A stretch of 64,000 nt of DNA from Nilaparvata lugens (GCF_014356525.2 NC_052518.1:31639464-31703463); one strand, 5' to 3'; counted from the stretch's first letter, positions 12,205-24,277 are shown. A program made the numbers and translations. Notes: generated from the letters alone by a model not told the origin.

Positions 12205-12990
12205 TCTACATGAGAATTCTAAAAAAGGTATCTATATTCTCACATTCCATTACAAATCTCTTGACATCTCTCAAAAACCTTGATCGTATCTTGCACTGCC
12301 TTATCTCCATGGGCAGCAGGTTGTAGAACTTTGGAGCCAAATAAGAAAAAAAATTCATGAAGTGACTTTTATTTGGTTTAGGTATACAAGCTTCGTATTT
12401 ATTTCTCAAATTATTGTTTTTCAAATTAAAATACTCATTGCCATTAACGCTCCCATCAAGAATTTCCTGACCACTTTGTAGACATATAAATTTTTCAATG
12501 AGTGTATAGCTAATTTTGTAAAGAGAGGTGCTGTGTGTTCCAACTTTGCCTTGAAGGAGATAATGCGAATGAAAGATTTCTGTACAACAACTATCGACCT
12601 CAGGGTTACAGTGTATGCTCCCCCCACAACGCTAGACCATATTCGAGTTTAGAATTTATCAAAGCATAGTATACAGACTTTAATAGAATGGAGTTACACA
12701 CTGATCTTAAGAGATAGAATACTCTTATGTATTTCATGAGTTTCTGTTTCAAATAGTTTAGATGCTTTTTCTATGTGACTTTATTATCTAGTGCTAGCTC
12801 CAAGTATTTGATTCCTTCGACTTGTTCAAGTTGGGTGCAATCACAGATAGTGGTTTCGGTATAAGATAGACTATGATACCTCAATGGCGTTGGAAAACGG
12901 ATATCTCTTGAAATACTAAAGATCATGAATTTTGTTTTGAAACTCATTATCATAAAATTGCTTGTAAACCACCATCTGAGCCCTATTAAA
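12205..12990 (-). pseudogene. 5'-truncated non-LTR reverse transcriptase fragment (C-terminal part)
   Basis: Read on the minus strand, three frames together cover the region after the RT catalytic box of a LINE: WF..N....KTKFMIFS, then LEQVEGIKYLELALDNKVT (thumb), then QKSFIRIISFKAKLEHTAPLF and SLKNLYVYKVV, then FFSYLAPKFYNLLP near the end. These are recurrent phrases in insect LINE polymerases. The endonuclease and YADD box are absent, consistent with 5' truncation during target-primed reverse transcription. At least two frameshifts separate the pieces. Clade not assigned. Confidence 0.75.
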
Positions 12991-15072
12991 TCATGCTCTT
13001 GATGATCATGATGATCTTGACATGATCTTGTTGATATCCAATATTTGTTGTTACCAATATTTCAGACAAATTGGACGCATAGCTTTCTATTTCAGTCGTT
13101 TGAGTCAGGGTGATATATTGCTTCGTATAACGTTTTGTTGGTGGGAATTACCTTACGGGAAGGCCACACCTAGCCAGAGTATGTAAAAGCCGTTAATGGG
13201 CCTCACGACTGTTTATATATCAGCAGGGTCCGACAGCTTAACACGGTAAATACATAAAGAAGTTTGCTTCATGCTTGAGTGTTGAACATAATCTAGAATA
13301 TGTATTCAAGTGGGGCTCCACTATGAGCGCCACCTTTGCCGTTTCCACTTTCACATTCAGCTTATTGATGTCATGTATCTGCTCACGTCACACAAAATCT
13401 TGATCAATTCTAACTCTGTTGGTGAATTTTGATTGAAAATTCTGTGTTTTGACACCAATGAAATAGGTACTTTGGATGATAATTTGGTGCATTACTATCC
13501 ATCAGTCAGTTATAGTCTGTAATGAGATAACATAGATCATCACTCTAATTTGCCAGAGCTAGTTACAGGAGATTTTTGTTCCATCATCAAGAAATTAAGA
13601 AATTAAACTCCAAGGACAGAGTTGTCCTTCATGAGCAGGCACAGCGCAGCACTCAACACTCGACATTCAATTTCTCAACCACTATAACTTAAATACTACG
13701 TATAAAAATGTACCAGCTATTGTTCATAAGAGCTGTCAACTTCATGGATAGGTCTGAAACTTTTCAGACTGCCCTTGTAGTTATCATTATTTACAAATAA
13801 GTGGAAAAACAGACATAGTTTAATTTTTATATTGAATTGGGTCTTATTATATACTTCAGATTTGAGAATACTTTGTGATATACAATAATATTATTATTAT
13901 TATACAATAATAATAATAATTGAGGTACTACTCAATTGTTGTAATCACACTCATATACCATTCAATAAGGTACACAATTTCCTTTCAGCCTTGATGGGAA
14001 GTGTGATTTATCACCTAGTTTCAATCACTCTAATGCGAATTGTACATTGAATGGCAATTAAAATTTCATTTAATAAATTTTAAATATTATAAAAATAAAT
14101 TACCAATTTATGAGATCTTATACTTAAAATCAAGTAAGTTAAATTGAGATACTTGATGAAATTCGAATTAAACTAATTACATGTATATGTGTCATAAAAA
14201 CTACTGCATTCTAAAAAATAGGTAGAAACCAAAATTGCAAAAATTTTGGTAAATATTAGAGAGACCGGTTGCTTATATCCACTGTACACTGAATTGTACA
14301 CTGTACATTGTAGACTACCCATTAGATGAGTGTTATCACAATAAATTTGTGAAAAATGATGTCTTTTTTGAAATGTAGAGCAGTAGATGGGCACTAGATG
14401 GTATTCGCCACCTCTAGTACTGTTGAGTAAAGCTGACAGGCACTGCAATCTACAGCATATCTAGAGGTACAGGCACTATTGTTATTTTCATAATGACAGA
14501 AGCGCACATCTAATACAAAGTGTTCAGTCAACATTGGAAAATATCAACAATCCTCATTCAATTACGTAGTTTTTTCAAGGCATTTTACAGTAGTTAGCAG
14601 TAGATTTGACGTAATTTTTCTAATTTATTCAATGTTCATCTCCTTTACAATTATTGTATTACTGGAACCTCGATGTTACTATTGCACAATAATAGTTTGG
14701 GAAAATAATTTCAATGTTCAAAGATTATGCTAATATGACCTAATCACAAAAATGAAAGCTTCCCTGAATATTAATTATTTCAACCATAATTAAACATTGA
14801 ATTTTTACCAAAACAACAAACATATTCAACAGTTATCTTCAAGATGGCTGTTTTAATGTTCCAGAAATTTGTAAAACATGGTATATTATCAAGAAAAAAC
14901 GACTGCAAAGAGCTGTTTCTGCAGATAATTTGATACATAAATATAGGAAGAATATCAAAATGCAATACGATTTGACAATGAAATATGAAGAACGTGAAAA
15001 GTAGAAAAAGGGGAAATATTCGTACCTTATTATGTTAGCGATTAGAGAATCTGTGTTAAAGATCAAATTAGT
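12991..15072. other. Non-coding DNA, no gene recognised
   Basis: AT-rich, with an ATT/AAT microsatellite near 13885-13922. Short frames on both strands show no domain, and no splice-bounded exon was convincing. The region just before 15073 should hold the upstream part of the next RT fragment but is not recognisable. Confidence 0.5.
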
Positions 15073-15876
15073 TTGATTGAAAATTGTCTTATATCTCTAT
15101 TATTCATCATATACATAAATGATCTGCCAAATATAATCAATGTATGGGAAAGAGGCGGTAGTCCTTATTTATATGCAGACGACTTAGGACTTAAAGTAAG
15201 TAGCAGCGTTAAGGATGATATACATTCTATCATCTGTGAAAATAATTCAACCATAGAAGATTGGTGTGCAGCCAATAACCTCAGTCTAAACATTAAGAAA
15301 ACAAAGCATATGATATTCAGTTGTATCACGAGTAGATAAAGAGTCAATGAATTTCTTCGGTGTGAATATCGACACAAATTTAAATTAGAAGTGCCATACC
15401 AGTTACATTGCCAAAAAAGTGAATAAAGGTATATTCCTTCTGCGAATACTTAATGGAATTGTGGGTTTACCTGTACTAATGAATGTGTATTTTTCTTACA
15501 TACAGACTCATTTTGTGTATGGTATTCGTTTATGGGGAAATTGCTCTACTGCAATCATTCTTTTCAGGTTACAGAAAAAATCATTGAGAATTTTATGTAG
15601 AAAGCCCCCTCGCACACCATGTAGGAATTTGTTCATAGAAAGGGGTGTCTTAACATTGCCATCTTTATATGTATTTGAATGCTTGCTTTACATTAGGAAA
15701 AACATTCAATATTTTGAAATAAACTCTGACTTCCATAGTCACAACACACGTAACAAATACAAAGTTAGAGTCAGACACTGCCGTTACAATGTATCTAAAC
15801 AGAGCTGGCAGCAAATGTCCTTAAAATTATTCATCTGCCTACCTGAGTCCGTGAGAGTGATGGATATCGCATCTTA
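15073..15876 (+). pseudogene. 5'-truncated non-LTR reverse transcriptase fragment with YADD box
   Basis: The first frame begins in the RT palm (LFIIYINDLPNI) and contains the catalytic box LYADDLGL, followed by NNLSLNIKKTKHMIFS. After a frameshift between about 15320 and 15420 the thumb and C-terminal region continue: VYGIRLWGN, LQKKSLRIL, LTLPSLYVFECLLYI and HSHNTRNK, phrases shared by many insect LINE polymerases. The endonuclease and most of the RT fingers are missing. About 160 bp of 3' UTR follow before the Polinton insertion, and the presumed tail, a (TGATT)n repeat, resumes at 29678 beyond it. Confidence 0.8.
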
Positions 15877-16030
15877 AAGGACGTATTTGAGGGACTTGTT
15901 AATCGGGAAATGTCTGTATACGGTGGATGAGTTTTTCGCAGTTGAATTTTGATTGGCATGTTATATATTTTTGTGTTAATATTTTTAGTTAATATCTTGA
16001 CGTTGTTATAACATTTTCCAATGTTTTTTT

Positions 16031-16036
16031 AACAAT
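16031..16036. repeat. Target site duplication, left (AACAAT)
   Basis: AACAAT directly before the Polinton terminus AGTAGACGG. The same six bases follow the right terminus at 29672-29677. A 6-bp duplication is the hallmark of Maverick/Polinton integration. Confidence 0.93.
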
Positions 16037-16747
<711 letters not shown>

Positions 16748-16802
16748 TATATTTTTAATGTTTCCAAATACACATGTATCTTTGAACTCTCTAGAGAGCG
16801 AA

Positions 16803-17123
16803 CTATGATCTTTTACATTTTTTATTGGCAATGTCATATAAGCATTTCCAGAGATCATTAGAATTATTAACAATAGCTAATGATTCATCATTATTTGAAC
16901 AACCATAATGGAAATGACTGGTTTCTAATGCATCCAATAATTCAAAAATTTCAGATAGAATTGGAAAGTGAAGATTTTCTGTTTTTGTTAATGCAAGATC
17001 ACTCACCTCATCACCCGTTGAAAATTTAATATTCTTTGCAATTAGATCAAATTCATTGAATGAAATTGTCATCAAGAGACGAGATAGTTTCTTGAACTTT
17101 GAAAAGCTATAACAATCAACCAT
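16803..17123 (-). CDS. Hypothetical Polinton protein, 106 aa
   Basis: An ATG-started frame at 17123 gives a soluble 106-residue protein ending in a basic KKCKRS tail. It is rich in Leu and Asn with a Phe/Leu-rich helix-like middle (FPILSEIFELLDALE). It has no transmembrane segment or zinc-binding cluster, and I do not recognise a family. It is the last minus-strand frame before the left terminal repeat, downstream of the BIR-like gene. It could be a separate small gene or the detached C-terminal part of a longer disrupted one. The adenoviral-type protease His-Glu-Cys pattern is not visible. Confidence 0.4.
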   Translation of the reverse strand: MVDCYSFSKFKKLSRLLMTISFNEFDLIAKNIKFSTGDEVSDLALTKTENLHFPILSEIFELLDALETSHFHYGCSNNDESLAIVNNSNDLWKCLYDIANKKCKRS

Positions 17124-17303
17124 ATTTTTCAGTTGAGTGTATGTACAGGTGAAACATGATAAGAAACTACTTGTATCTGCACACTTATAGCATTGAGCTT
17201 CAACACATGTGAGATCTTTTCAGCTCAACTAACAAAGCAATACTGAAGGATTAAACTTAGACATTGTAGGTACAATGAAAACAATTGAGTATACACTAGA
17301 AAT

Positions 17304-17579
17304 TTATTTACACAATTCACTACAATTGTTCATCACTTCCTCTTCAATTTTTATTAGTTTACTAACAGACAGTTTATGAGGTCTGTAATAGCATAGATAA
17401 TCATTTATATCGTTCAAATTCACTGTGTTTAAGAAAATGTCTTTTAGTTGTTTCACCAAATGATGATTTTCATGAGTTGAATGTTTAATTGCAATTTCAC
17501 AGGCATCATACCAATCAATACACTGTTCTAACCTCATTTCCAATTCACTATCAGCTTGCATCCACTTGCACGGGTCCAT
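17304..17579 (-). CDS. Hypothetical Polinton protein, 91 aa, possibly a fragment of the upstream gene
   Basis: The frame starts at the ATG at 17579, 19 bp after the stop of the BIR-like gene. The product is acidic and helical, with a Cys/His-rich middle (IDWYDACEIAIKHSTHENHH). The WYDACEI string resembles CYNACEI in the neighbouring 344-residue protein, and the underlying DNA is near-identical for about 18 bp (17498 and 17933), hinting at an old internal duplication. It may be translated separately or be the frameshifted end of the upstream protein. Function unknown. Confidence 0.4.
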   Translation of the reverse strand: MDPCKWMQADSELEMRLEQCIDWYDACEIAIKHSTHENHHLVKQLKDIFLNTVNLNDINDYLCYYRPHKLSVSKLIKIEEEVMNNCSELCK

Positions 17580-17597
17580 GATGAGCAAATGAAGAAA

Positions 17598-18632
17598 CTA
17601 TACATATGTCGGTACTAATATAGAGAAATTAAACGGTTCCTGCGCCTTCCCTCCAATGCAACATACACGAGCAGTATGATATTTCAATGCTTGCTTACAA
17701 TAAACACATTGAATTTCTTGTCCGTTATAGAAAAAGCCATATCTTGCAAAGTTTTTCTTTTCTGTATTTGAATAGAATTGACATTTTTTCATGCTAAGCA
17801 TTCTATTGTTTTCACACATGTAATTTGGAGATGAGTCCATATTTTTCATTATCAAAGTATTGTAATGAACCGCTGTGAATAACGCACATCGACCGTGCGG
17901 ATTGCAATGATGAATTTCACAGGCATTATAACACCAAGAACTTGTAAAGTAGTTAAAATTTGGTTTCTCAATTTCATCCGGTAAACAACATACGTTTTTG
18001 TGTAACCTTCTAAGAAACTTAGCTTTCTCTGTACCTTTTGTGTAGATTTTATCATATCCTTCAAGATAAGATATCAATAATTCGTCTGTATAAATAAAAT
18101 TACCATCTTCCCAGCGTATTTTGTGATAATTGTTCTCAGCCCATGTTACTTGCTTACGCAATTTAGCATTCAATTCCGACTTTGCAAATGGCGACTTGAA
18201 ATGTAACACAACAAAGCTATTTAGCTGATCTACGATTCCGATTTCTTTCACGATAATTTGATTAGAAGTTCCCTTGAACCAATGCATGTCGACTGTTGCA
18301 AATTTTTTACAGGAGGATTCCTCCTCTTGTGCTGTTTTGTCCTCCTCCTTTGTCCTCCTTTCTCCTCCTCCTTCTCCTCCTCCTCCTCCTCCATTCTCCT
18401 CCTGTGGTTTAGGTGTACTACATCTTGAGTGATAGTAGAAGAAGTCTTGTTTGGTGTCAAGATCACACTGCGTGTCAAGATCACACTGTGTGTCAATAGA
18501 TTGTGTTTTCTTCTCAGAATTATAACACATTATAGGCGTACTACATCTTGAGTCATAGTAGATGCTGTCTTCTTTATCAAGATCGCACTGTATCCCGATA
18601 GAGCGTGTTTTCTTCTCAGAATTAGAAGACAT
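17598..18632 (-). CDS. Polinton-borne protein with conserved arthropod transposon domain and C-terminal BIR-like zinc finger
   Basis: The product has 344 residues. Residues about 1-75 hold two imperfect copies of a 35-residue unit (NSEKKT.SI..QCDLD...YY.SRCSTP). A Gly/Glu-rich linker from a CCT microsatellite follows. The middle (about 115-255) has the pattern KEIGIVD...F..L..R..VTW...NYHKIRWEDGNF..Y, KIYTKGTEKAKFLRRL, then Cys/His residues. I recall this as a domain common in uncharacterised arthropod transposon-associated proteins. The C-terminus (about 285-330) matches the first half of a BIR domain: R..S, then ARYGFFYNG, Q.C.YC...L; BIR domains act in inhibitor-of-apoptosis proteins. The distal His and Cys zinc ligands are not seen before the stop, so the finger is truncated or divergent. 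It lies downstream of the major capsid gene. The BIR call is inference. Confidence 0.55.
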   Translation of the reverse strand: MSSNSEKKTRSIGIQCDLDKEDSIYYDSRCSTPIMCYNSEKKTQSIDTQCDLDTQCDLDTKQDFFYYHSRCSTPKPQEENGGGGGGEGGGERRTKEEDKTAQEEESSCKKFATVDMHWFKGTSNQIIVKEIGIVDQLNSFVVLHFKSPFAKSELNAKLRKQVTWAENNYHKIRWEDGNFIYTDELLISYLEGYDKIYTKGTEKAKFLRRLHKNVCCLPDEIEKPNFNYFTSSWCYNACEIHHCNPHGRCALFTAVHYNTLIMKNMDSSPNYMCENNRMLSMKKCQFYSNTEKKNFARYGFFYNGQEIQCVYCKQALKYHTARVCCIGGKAQEPFNFSILVPTYV

Positions 18633-18662
18633 TCTAGATGTTAACCGATCAAAGCTAAAACC

Positions 18663-19950
18663 TCAAATGAGTAAAATTTGAAAAATGCAATACTTATATA
18701 GCTTGTGCTCTATCGAGAAATTACTGAACTTCCTCCACCATGGAAGTAAGGGAGTGTACTCCATGATACGATCACTGATTAAAATGCAATAAGCGGAAGT
18801 ATTTGGAGGTACAGCTTCCTTAAATTCCATATCTATTCTAATATCTGTGGAGGATTTCAAATGAGAAGATTGATGTGAACAGTCAATTACAATCAGGGGT
18901 GTTTTAGTACAAAATGTGTCAAAATCAATCTCTGTTCCAAGCTCAGTATTGATACTATGGTTATAGTACGCCGAGGGAAAATCCAAAAACATACGGTACA
19001 TCAATTCTTGTTTACCAAGGAGGTTTTCATAAGGAAAATAGTCAGAGTTCAAGTAGACCTTTGCATTTTGAAGATTACAACTATCAAATTCCGAGATTGA
19101 TTTATTAATTTTATTCTTACGATCTGTTTGAAACGCTAAAACAACATACTTTGGTGTGTCGAGATGGGATGCGGTTTTTACTGCCCAAGAATGAACAGTG
19201 CTATTTTGTAAATTTGGTAATTCTGAAATCTCCCAATGACGAAAGCTCAGCTTCAGCGGTGTATCAGCATCGAGCAATCTCAAAAATTTCAACCTCACAT
19301 GATCTTCTAAAGTAATATAGGGAATTCTCCATTGAAGCTTCGTTATTTTTATATTAACGTTTGTTGCTTCTGTAGACTCGATGCAATTGAGATCTGTTGG
19401 CGATCTTAATAATACAAGTTCTTGTTTCAAGTTTAAAATTATTCTTTGAAAGTCTTCAAAAAATGGTAAAACTAATTTAAGAGGTACACAGAATGTAAAC
19501 TTATTATCTTTCAGTGTATATCCTGCTCTGTCAAACCCGGCCAAGTGATATGTGTTCTTATCAAACATATTTCCACTAGTATAGCTTTAATTGTTGATGT
19601 TAATCCAATTAGTCTTGATTTAGAAATTTGTTGTCCAGCCAATTCATATCGAATTTCATCAAAGAGATTTCCAATGAGGTTACTGGATAATATATACTTA
19701 GCTTCTATCGGAGCATCCCAGCCTTCACAGCTGGTTTTGTACACTTCACCTCCCCCTCAATAAATATAAATGATTTGCATGGAAGGCTGTACTGATCCAT
19801 AGAAGCCACATGGATGCGAGCTTCATCTGAGGGTTTAATTTCTTGTCCCGAATATACTGTATGAGTATGGAACTGAAATTTAGTAATATCATTATAGAAC
19901 TCGAGTTGAGATTCAACATCGAGAATTTCACTAATTGCTGCGCCGTACAT
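18663..19950 (-). pseudogene. Major capsid protein (double jelly-roll) of the Polinton, two frameshifts
   Basis: Three consecutive minus-strand frames together resemble the Polinton major capsid protein that would build the icosahedral shell. The first runs from the ATG at 19950 to a shift near 19745-19760, the second to a shift near 19570-19590, and the third to the stop at 18663. Signature phrases are LFDEIRYELAG in the second frame and, in the third, FCVPLKLVLPFFEDF followed by LVLLRSPTDLNC, which match the conserved core of this family. The full span is about 430 codons, short for the family, so an N-terminal extension may be missing or unrecognised. The first break lies beside a run of C and could be a sequencing error. 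It sits between the penton gene and the BIR-like gene. Confidence 0.85.
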
Positions 19951-20107
19951 GACGCCAATCTACTATAATCCCAACTTTTCCAATATTCTCGCGCTTTTCG
20001 CCGATATAGCACGTAGCTTTTTAGGTGTTGACTCTATCACGTTCGAGTCTCTAATGAGCTTCTGTGAGCAAATGCTAGTGCGAGGTTTGAAAACGAGGAA
20101 TCCCATT

Positions 20108-20797
20108 TCAAGTTCTTTGTTTTTCACGAATGTGAAGTCTAATTGTAATTATATCTCCTCGGAAATCAATAAACGATCCTTCTTGATCGGTTACCTTTAC
20201 ATTAATGCTTTGAATTCTATGTGTGTTTAAAGGCATATAGATTATCGGATTAGGCGTTTCATTTATCAAATACCCGCTAGGTACTCTAGGTGAGAACTCG
20301 TATATAATATGTTTCTGTTTGCCATCGGAGTAACTCCCACAGGCTATATTGCACTCAACTACAATAGAGTTAATATTTGTTATGCTAACTAAATGCTGAG
20401 AATAATACCATTTATTCGGTTGTAATATAACATTATCAAAACCAAGCATTTTTCCTATTGAAGTAGATGATGTAAAGTCAATAGGCTTATCAGAACGAAT
20501 TTCGAGCTTCATAGTATTCGTGTTAGCTCTTATATTAAGTTTCTTTTCGTCACTATTCAATTTACTCTTTAAAGCTAATATAATGTCATCAACTTCATAT
20601 GCACCCGTATCAAGATCAATTAATTTATCACCATATTTGAAGCTAGAATTTTTACCTTTTATAACATTTGCAATGCTATTGTAAGTACAGAAATTAATCA
20701 ATCCAATTTCCCATTCTTTATTTTTATCCAAATTGAGAATTTCTTGTAAATGTTCATAGAGATCACTTGATCTAGATCGTAATGTAATAACAACCAT
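20108..20797 (-). CDS. Minor capsid (penton-like, single jelly-roll) protein
   Basis: From the ATG at 20797 the product has 229 residues. It carries the recurrent Polinton penton pattern: EWEIGLINFCTYNSI near the start, TGAYEVDDI, SIGKMLGFDN, then IVVECNIACGSYSDG, YEFSPRVPSGYL, IIYMPLN, and a C-terminal DQEGSFIDFRGDIITIRLH. In the family this protein is thought to occupy capsid vertices, partnering the major capsid protein encoded just downstream. The frame is intact, in contrast to the major capsid gene. The frame is open upstream of the ATG but offers only non-ATG codons, which is why 20797 was chosen. Its promoter would lie in or next to the assembly gap. Confidence 0.88.
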   Translation of the reverse strand: MVVITLRSRSSDLYEHLQEILNLDKNKEWEIGLINFCTYNSIANVIKGKNSSFKYGDKLIDLDTGAYEVDDIILALKSKLNSDEKKLNIRANTNTMKLEIRSDKPIDFTSSTSIGKMLGFDNVILQPNKWYYSQHLVSITNINSIVVECNIACGSYSDGKQKHIIYEFSPRVPSGYLINETPNPIIYMPLNTHRIQSINVKVTDQEGSFIDFRGDIITIRLHIREKQRT

Positions 20798-20887
20798 CTT
20801 ATATGTTTTCGGTACAAATACTGGATTACAACTGGTTCGCAAAAAACAAGAGCATAAGGTGTCCACATATATTTGTATGTAATGGTT

Positions 20888-20987
20888 NNNNNNNNNNNNN
20901 NNNNNNNNNNNNNNNNNNNNNNNNNNNNNNNNNNNNNNNNNNNNNNNNNNNNNNNNNNNNNNNNNNNNNNNNNNNNNNNNNNNNNNN
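20888..20987. other. Assembly gap (100 N)
   Basis: Exactly 100 undetermined bases, a conventional placeholder for a gap of unknown length. It hides the 5' end of the polymerase gene and the shared upstream region of the two divergent gene blocks, so the true length of the Polinton is unknown. Confidence 0.98.
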
Positions 20988-23900
20988 GTTCATTCGATAA
21001 CTTTGTTCGATTTGGGAGTGGGTGGGTGTTGAAGAAGATCGACTCGCTTGATGTAAATGTGATTAGATATAATCCAATATACACAAGCAGTAATATTCAA
21101 ACACCCCAGTTCATCAAGAATAAGACATGTGTTATCAATATCAAAAATCTTTCTGATAAAAAGTGTTTTCTGTGGAGTGTTCTAGCCTATTTTCACCAGA
21201 AACCGAATAGGCAGACATTAACGGTGAAATATTTGAGCAAATTTGCTCACAGGCTGAACACTCGCGGAGTTAATTTCCCAACCACCGATCGCGACATAAA
21301 GAAATTTGAAATTCTCAATACACACATCGCAATTCATGTTATCGCGTATGACAACAAAAAGTTTTTCCCCTATCGAACAAGCATATTCCGTACGCGTAAA
21401 TACCAAATTAATCTTTTAATGTTGAAAGGCGATGCAGGAAAAACTCATTCTTGTTTAATTAACACCGCGAACGGGAAAAACGGATTGTCGCGTCTTCTTT
21501 CTCACCTTTCAAAAAATGCTCATCAAGTAGCTGTTTGTAATTTCTGTTTTCACAGATTTACATCAGACAAAACAGTAAACCGGGATGGGAAAGCAAATTT
21601 GATGAGACATCTAGAGCTTTGTTCAAAGTTCCAGTCTCAGAGAACTTCATACCCAAAACGAGGTGAGACAATCAAATTTAAAAAACTCGGTTCGACTTTG
21701 AAGAAAAAGTATACAATCTACGCGGATTTGGAAACATTTGTTGTGAATATGGATGATAATGAATCTGAGGATGTACCTATTACCAGAAGTTACACCAAGA
21801 AAACGGCGCGTAATATTTCATGCGGGTATTGTTTCGTTGTAATTGATGTGAATGGGGATATCACGTATGGCCCAGTACTCTATAGATCGAGTAATATCAA
21901 TCAAAAGATCATGGAGAAATTTCTCAAGGAAATAATCGAACTGGGCGATTTATTGAGTGCAGATATAAAATGAGAAATTCCGATGGAGCATTTAAGTGAT
22001 CGTCAACAACGCGAATTTCAAAACGCTGATAAGTGCGGCCTTTGCGATGAAGTTTTTACCGAAACAGACACAAAGGTACGCCATCATGCACATGAAAATG
22101 GAAAGTTTTTGTGTGCTGCTCATGTGTCGTGTAATTTAAATACTCGAACTGACGATACGATTAGCTGTTACTTCCATAATTTTAGCGGATTTGACAGTCA
22201 TTTTATTCTAAAAGCTCTCGGAAAATGTAAAAAAGAAATTTCCTGTATCGCCAATACATCAGAAAGATTTTTGACATTGACAGTGGGAAAAATCAAGTTT
22301 TTAGATTCATATAAATTTATGAATGAATCTTTAGAAGTATTAGTGCGCAACTTGGTAGATAGTACAGATATGGAATCGAAGTTCAAACGTCTGTTTTCAG
22401 TATTTAATGACCCCGATCTCGAACAAAGGCAACTCTTGTTGAAAAAAGGAGTATATCCCTATTCGTACATATCTTGCCCTGAAAAATTCGCTGAGACTTC
22501 TCTCCCTCCGATAGAATGTTTTTATAATGATCTTAACGATACACCCCTCTCCCCCAAAGAATATGAGCATGCACAAAGAGTGTTCTCAACATTCAAGTTG
22601 AAATCTCTCGGCGAGTATCATGATTTCTATCTGTGCCTAGACGTCATGCTATTAGTTGAGGTTTTCGAAGAAATGAGGTCAACGCTTTTTAGGTCATATG
22701 GCCTCGATGTGACTCATTTTCTTTCGCTTGCTCATTACACTTGGAATTGTATGTTAAAGTTCACCCGGGTTGAACTCCAATTGATTAGCGATCCCGATAT
22801 ACATCTATTGTTTGAATCAGGAATGCGCGGTGGTGTTTCGTTTATTGGCAAGCGTTATTGCGAAGCCAATAACAAACACATCCCTGACACATACGATCCC
22901 ACAAAACCAAGTAACTATTTGCTTCATATAGATTGTAATTCTTTGTATGCGCACTCTATGAATCAATTCTTACCTTATGGAAATTTCAAGTTCCTCTCAG
23001 AGGAAGAAATCCATGCTCTTGACTTTACAAATTTGGAGAGTGAATCAGAAACTGGTTATGTAATTGAATGTGATCTCAAGTACCCACAGGAGTTACATGA
23101 TATGCATGCCAATTTCCCTCTCGCTCCACTTCATCAAATTCCTCCTAGCGAATTGTTCTCCAAGTACCAAACCAATGAGAACGGTCAAACTCTGACTAAA
23201 AAACTCATGAACACACTTTTTGATCGAGAGAGGTACATTGTTCATTGCATGAATTTGAAACTGTACCTTCAACTCGGATTGCAATTAACAAAGGTACATC
23301 GCGTCATTAGCTTTTCCCAATCGCCTTGGTTGAAGAACTACATTGAGTTCAATACCTGTAATAGGCAAGCCGCGAAAAATAAATTTGAAGTCTCCTTCTT
23401 TAAACAGATGAGTAACTTATGCTTCGGAAAATCGATTCAGGGAAATCGGCATCAATGTAATGTTCAAATTATCACAGACGCCAAGCGTCTAGATAAGTAC
23501 ATTTCAAATCCCCTATGTAAACGCTGGCAGATAATAAGTTCGGATGTGATTGCGGTTTTCTCGCGAAAGTTGGAACTAAAAATGAATAAGCCAATCTATT
23601 CAGGTTTCTGCATTCTGGATTTGAGTAAACTGCACATGTATGATTTTTTCTATTGTAAATTGCAAAAAATCATACCATGGCAACGCATCCAGCTCTGTAT
23701 GACTGATACAGATAGCTTCCTCTTATCATTGGAGACACCCGACGTCTACCAACTGATAAGAGAAAATCTAGAATTGTTTGACACTTCAAATTACCCAGCT
23801 GAGCACGAATGCTTCTCCAATGAGAGGAATAAAGTTGTAGGGAAATTTAAGGATGAGGCAGCTTCATTTCCTTTAAAATCTTTTCTGGGATTACGGGCGA

Positions 23901-24193
23901 AATTATATTCATATCTTGTAAATAATGAGAAGGAGGAAACTGTGAATAAGTGTGTAGCAAAAGGTGTGAAGACACATGTGAAAAATAGAAAACTTAGTTT
24001 TGACTTGTATAAGAAATGTTTGATTGAACGATGCCAACATATAGAAAAATGTAATATGTTGAGATCCTTCAATCATAACATGCATCAAATTGAATGTGCA
24101 AAGGTTTGTTTAAGCCCGTTCGATGACAAGCGCTTTATTGCAGAGAACGGAATCGATACATTACCATTCGGTCACTACAAAATAGCAAACTGA
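20988..24193 (+). CDS. Protein-primed family B DNA polymerase of the Polinton; 5' end in gap, one in-frame stop
   Basis: It would replicate the element from its termini with a protein primer. The N-terminal part, after the gap, has CFLWSVLAYFH and a CNFC...H...C zinc-finger-like motif typical of Polinton polymerases. Exonuclease motifs follow: YADLETF (Exo I, Asp codon 21725-21727), HNFSGFDSHF (Exo II, about 22175) and YLCLDVMLLVE (Exo III, about 22635). Polymerase motifs are DCNSLYAHSM (motif A, about 22931), SNLCFGKSIQ (motif B, about 23410), TDTDSFLL (motif C, about 23703) and AKLYSYL (about 23905). All catalytic residues are present. A TGA at 21971-21973 interrupts the frame between Exo I and Exo II; the same frame continues at 21974, so this is a nonsense change, not a frameshift. 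The start codon is not visible. Confidence 0.95.
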
Positions 24194-24277
24194 TGGCACA
24201 GATCAGTGTGTGTGTAACAAGCTAGTGACCAACACATCGAATTCTGTTTCAAGCGTGTCTTCACACAAAGAAGAAGA

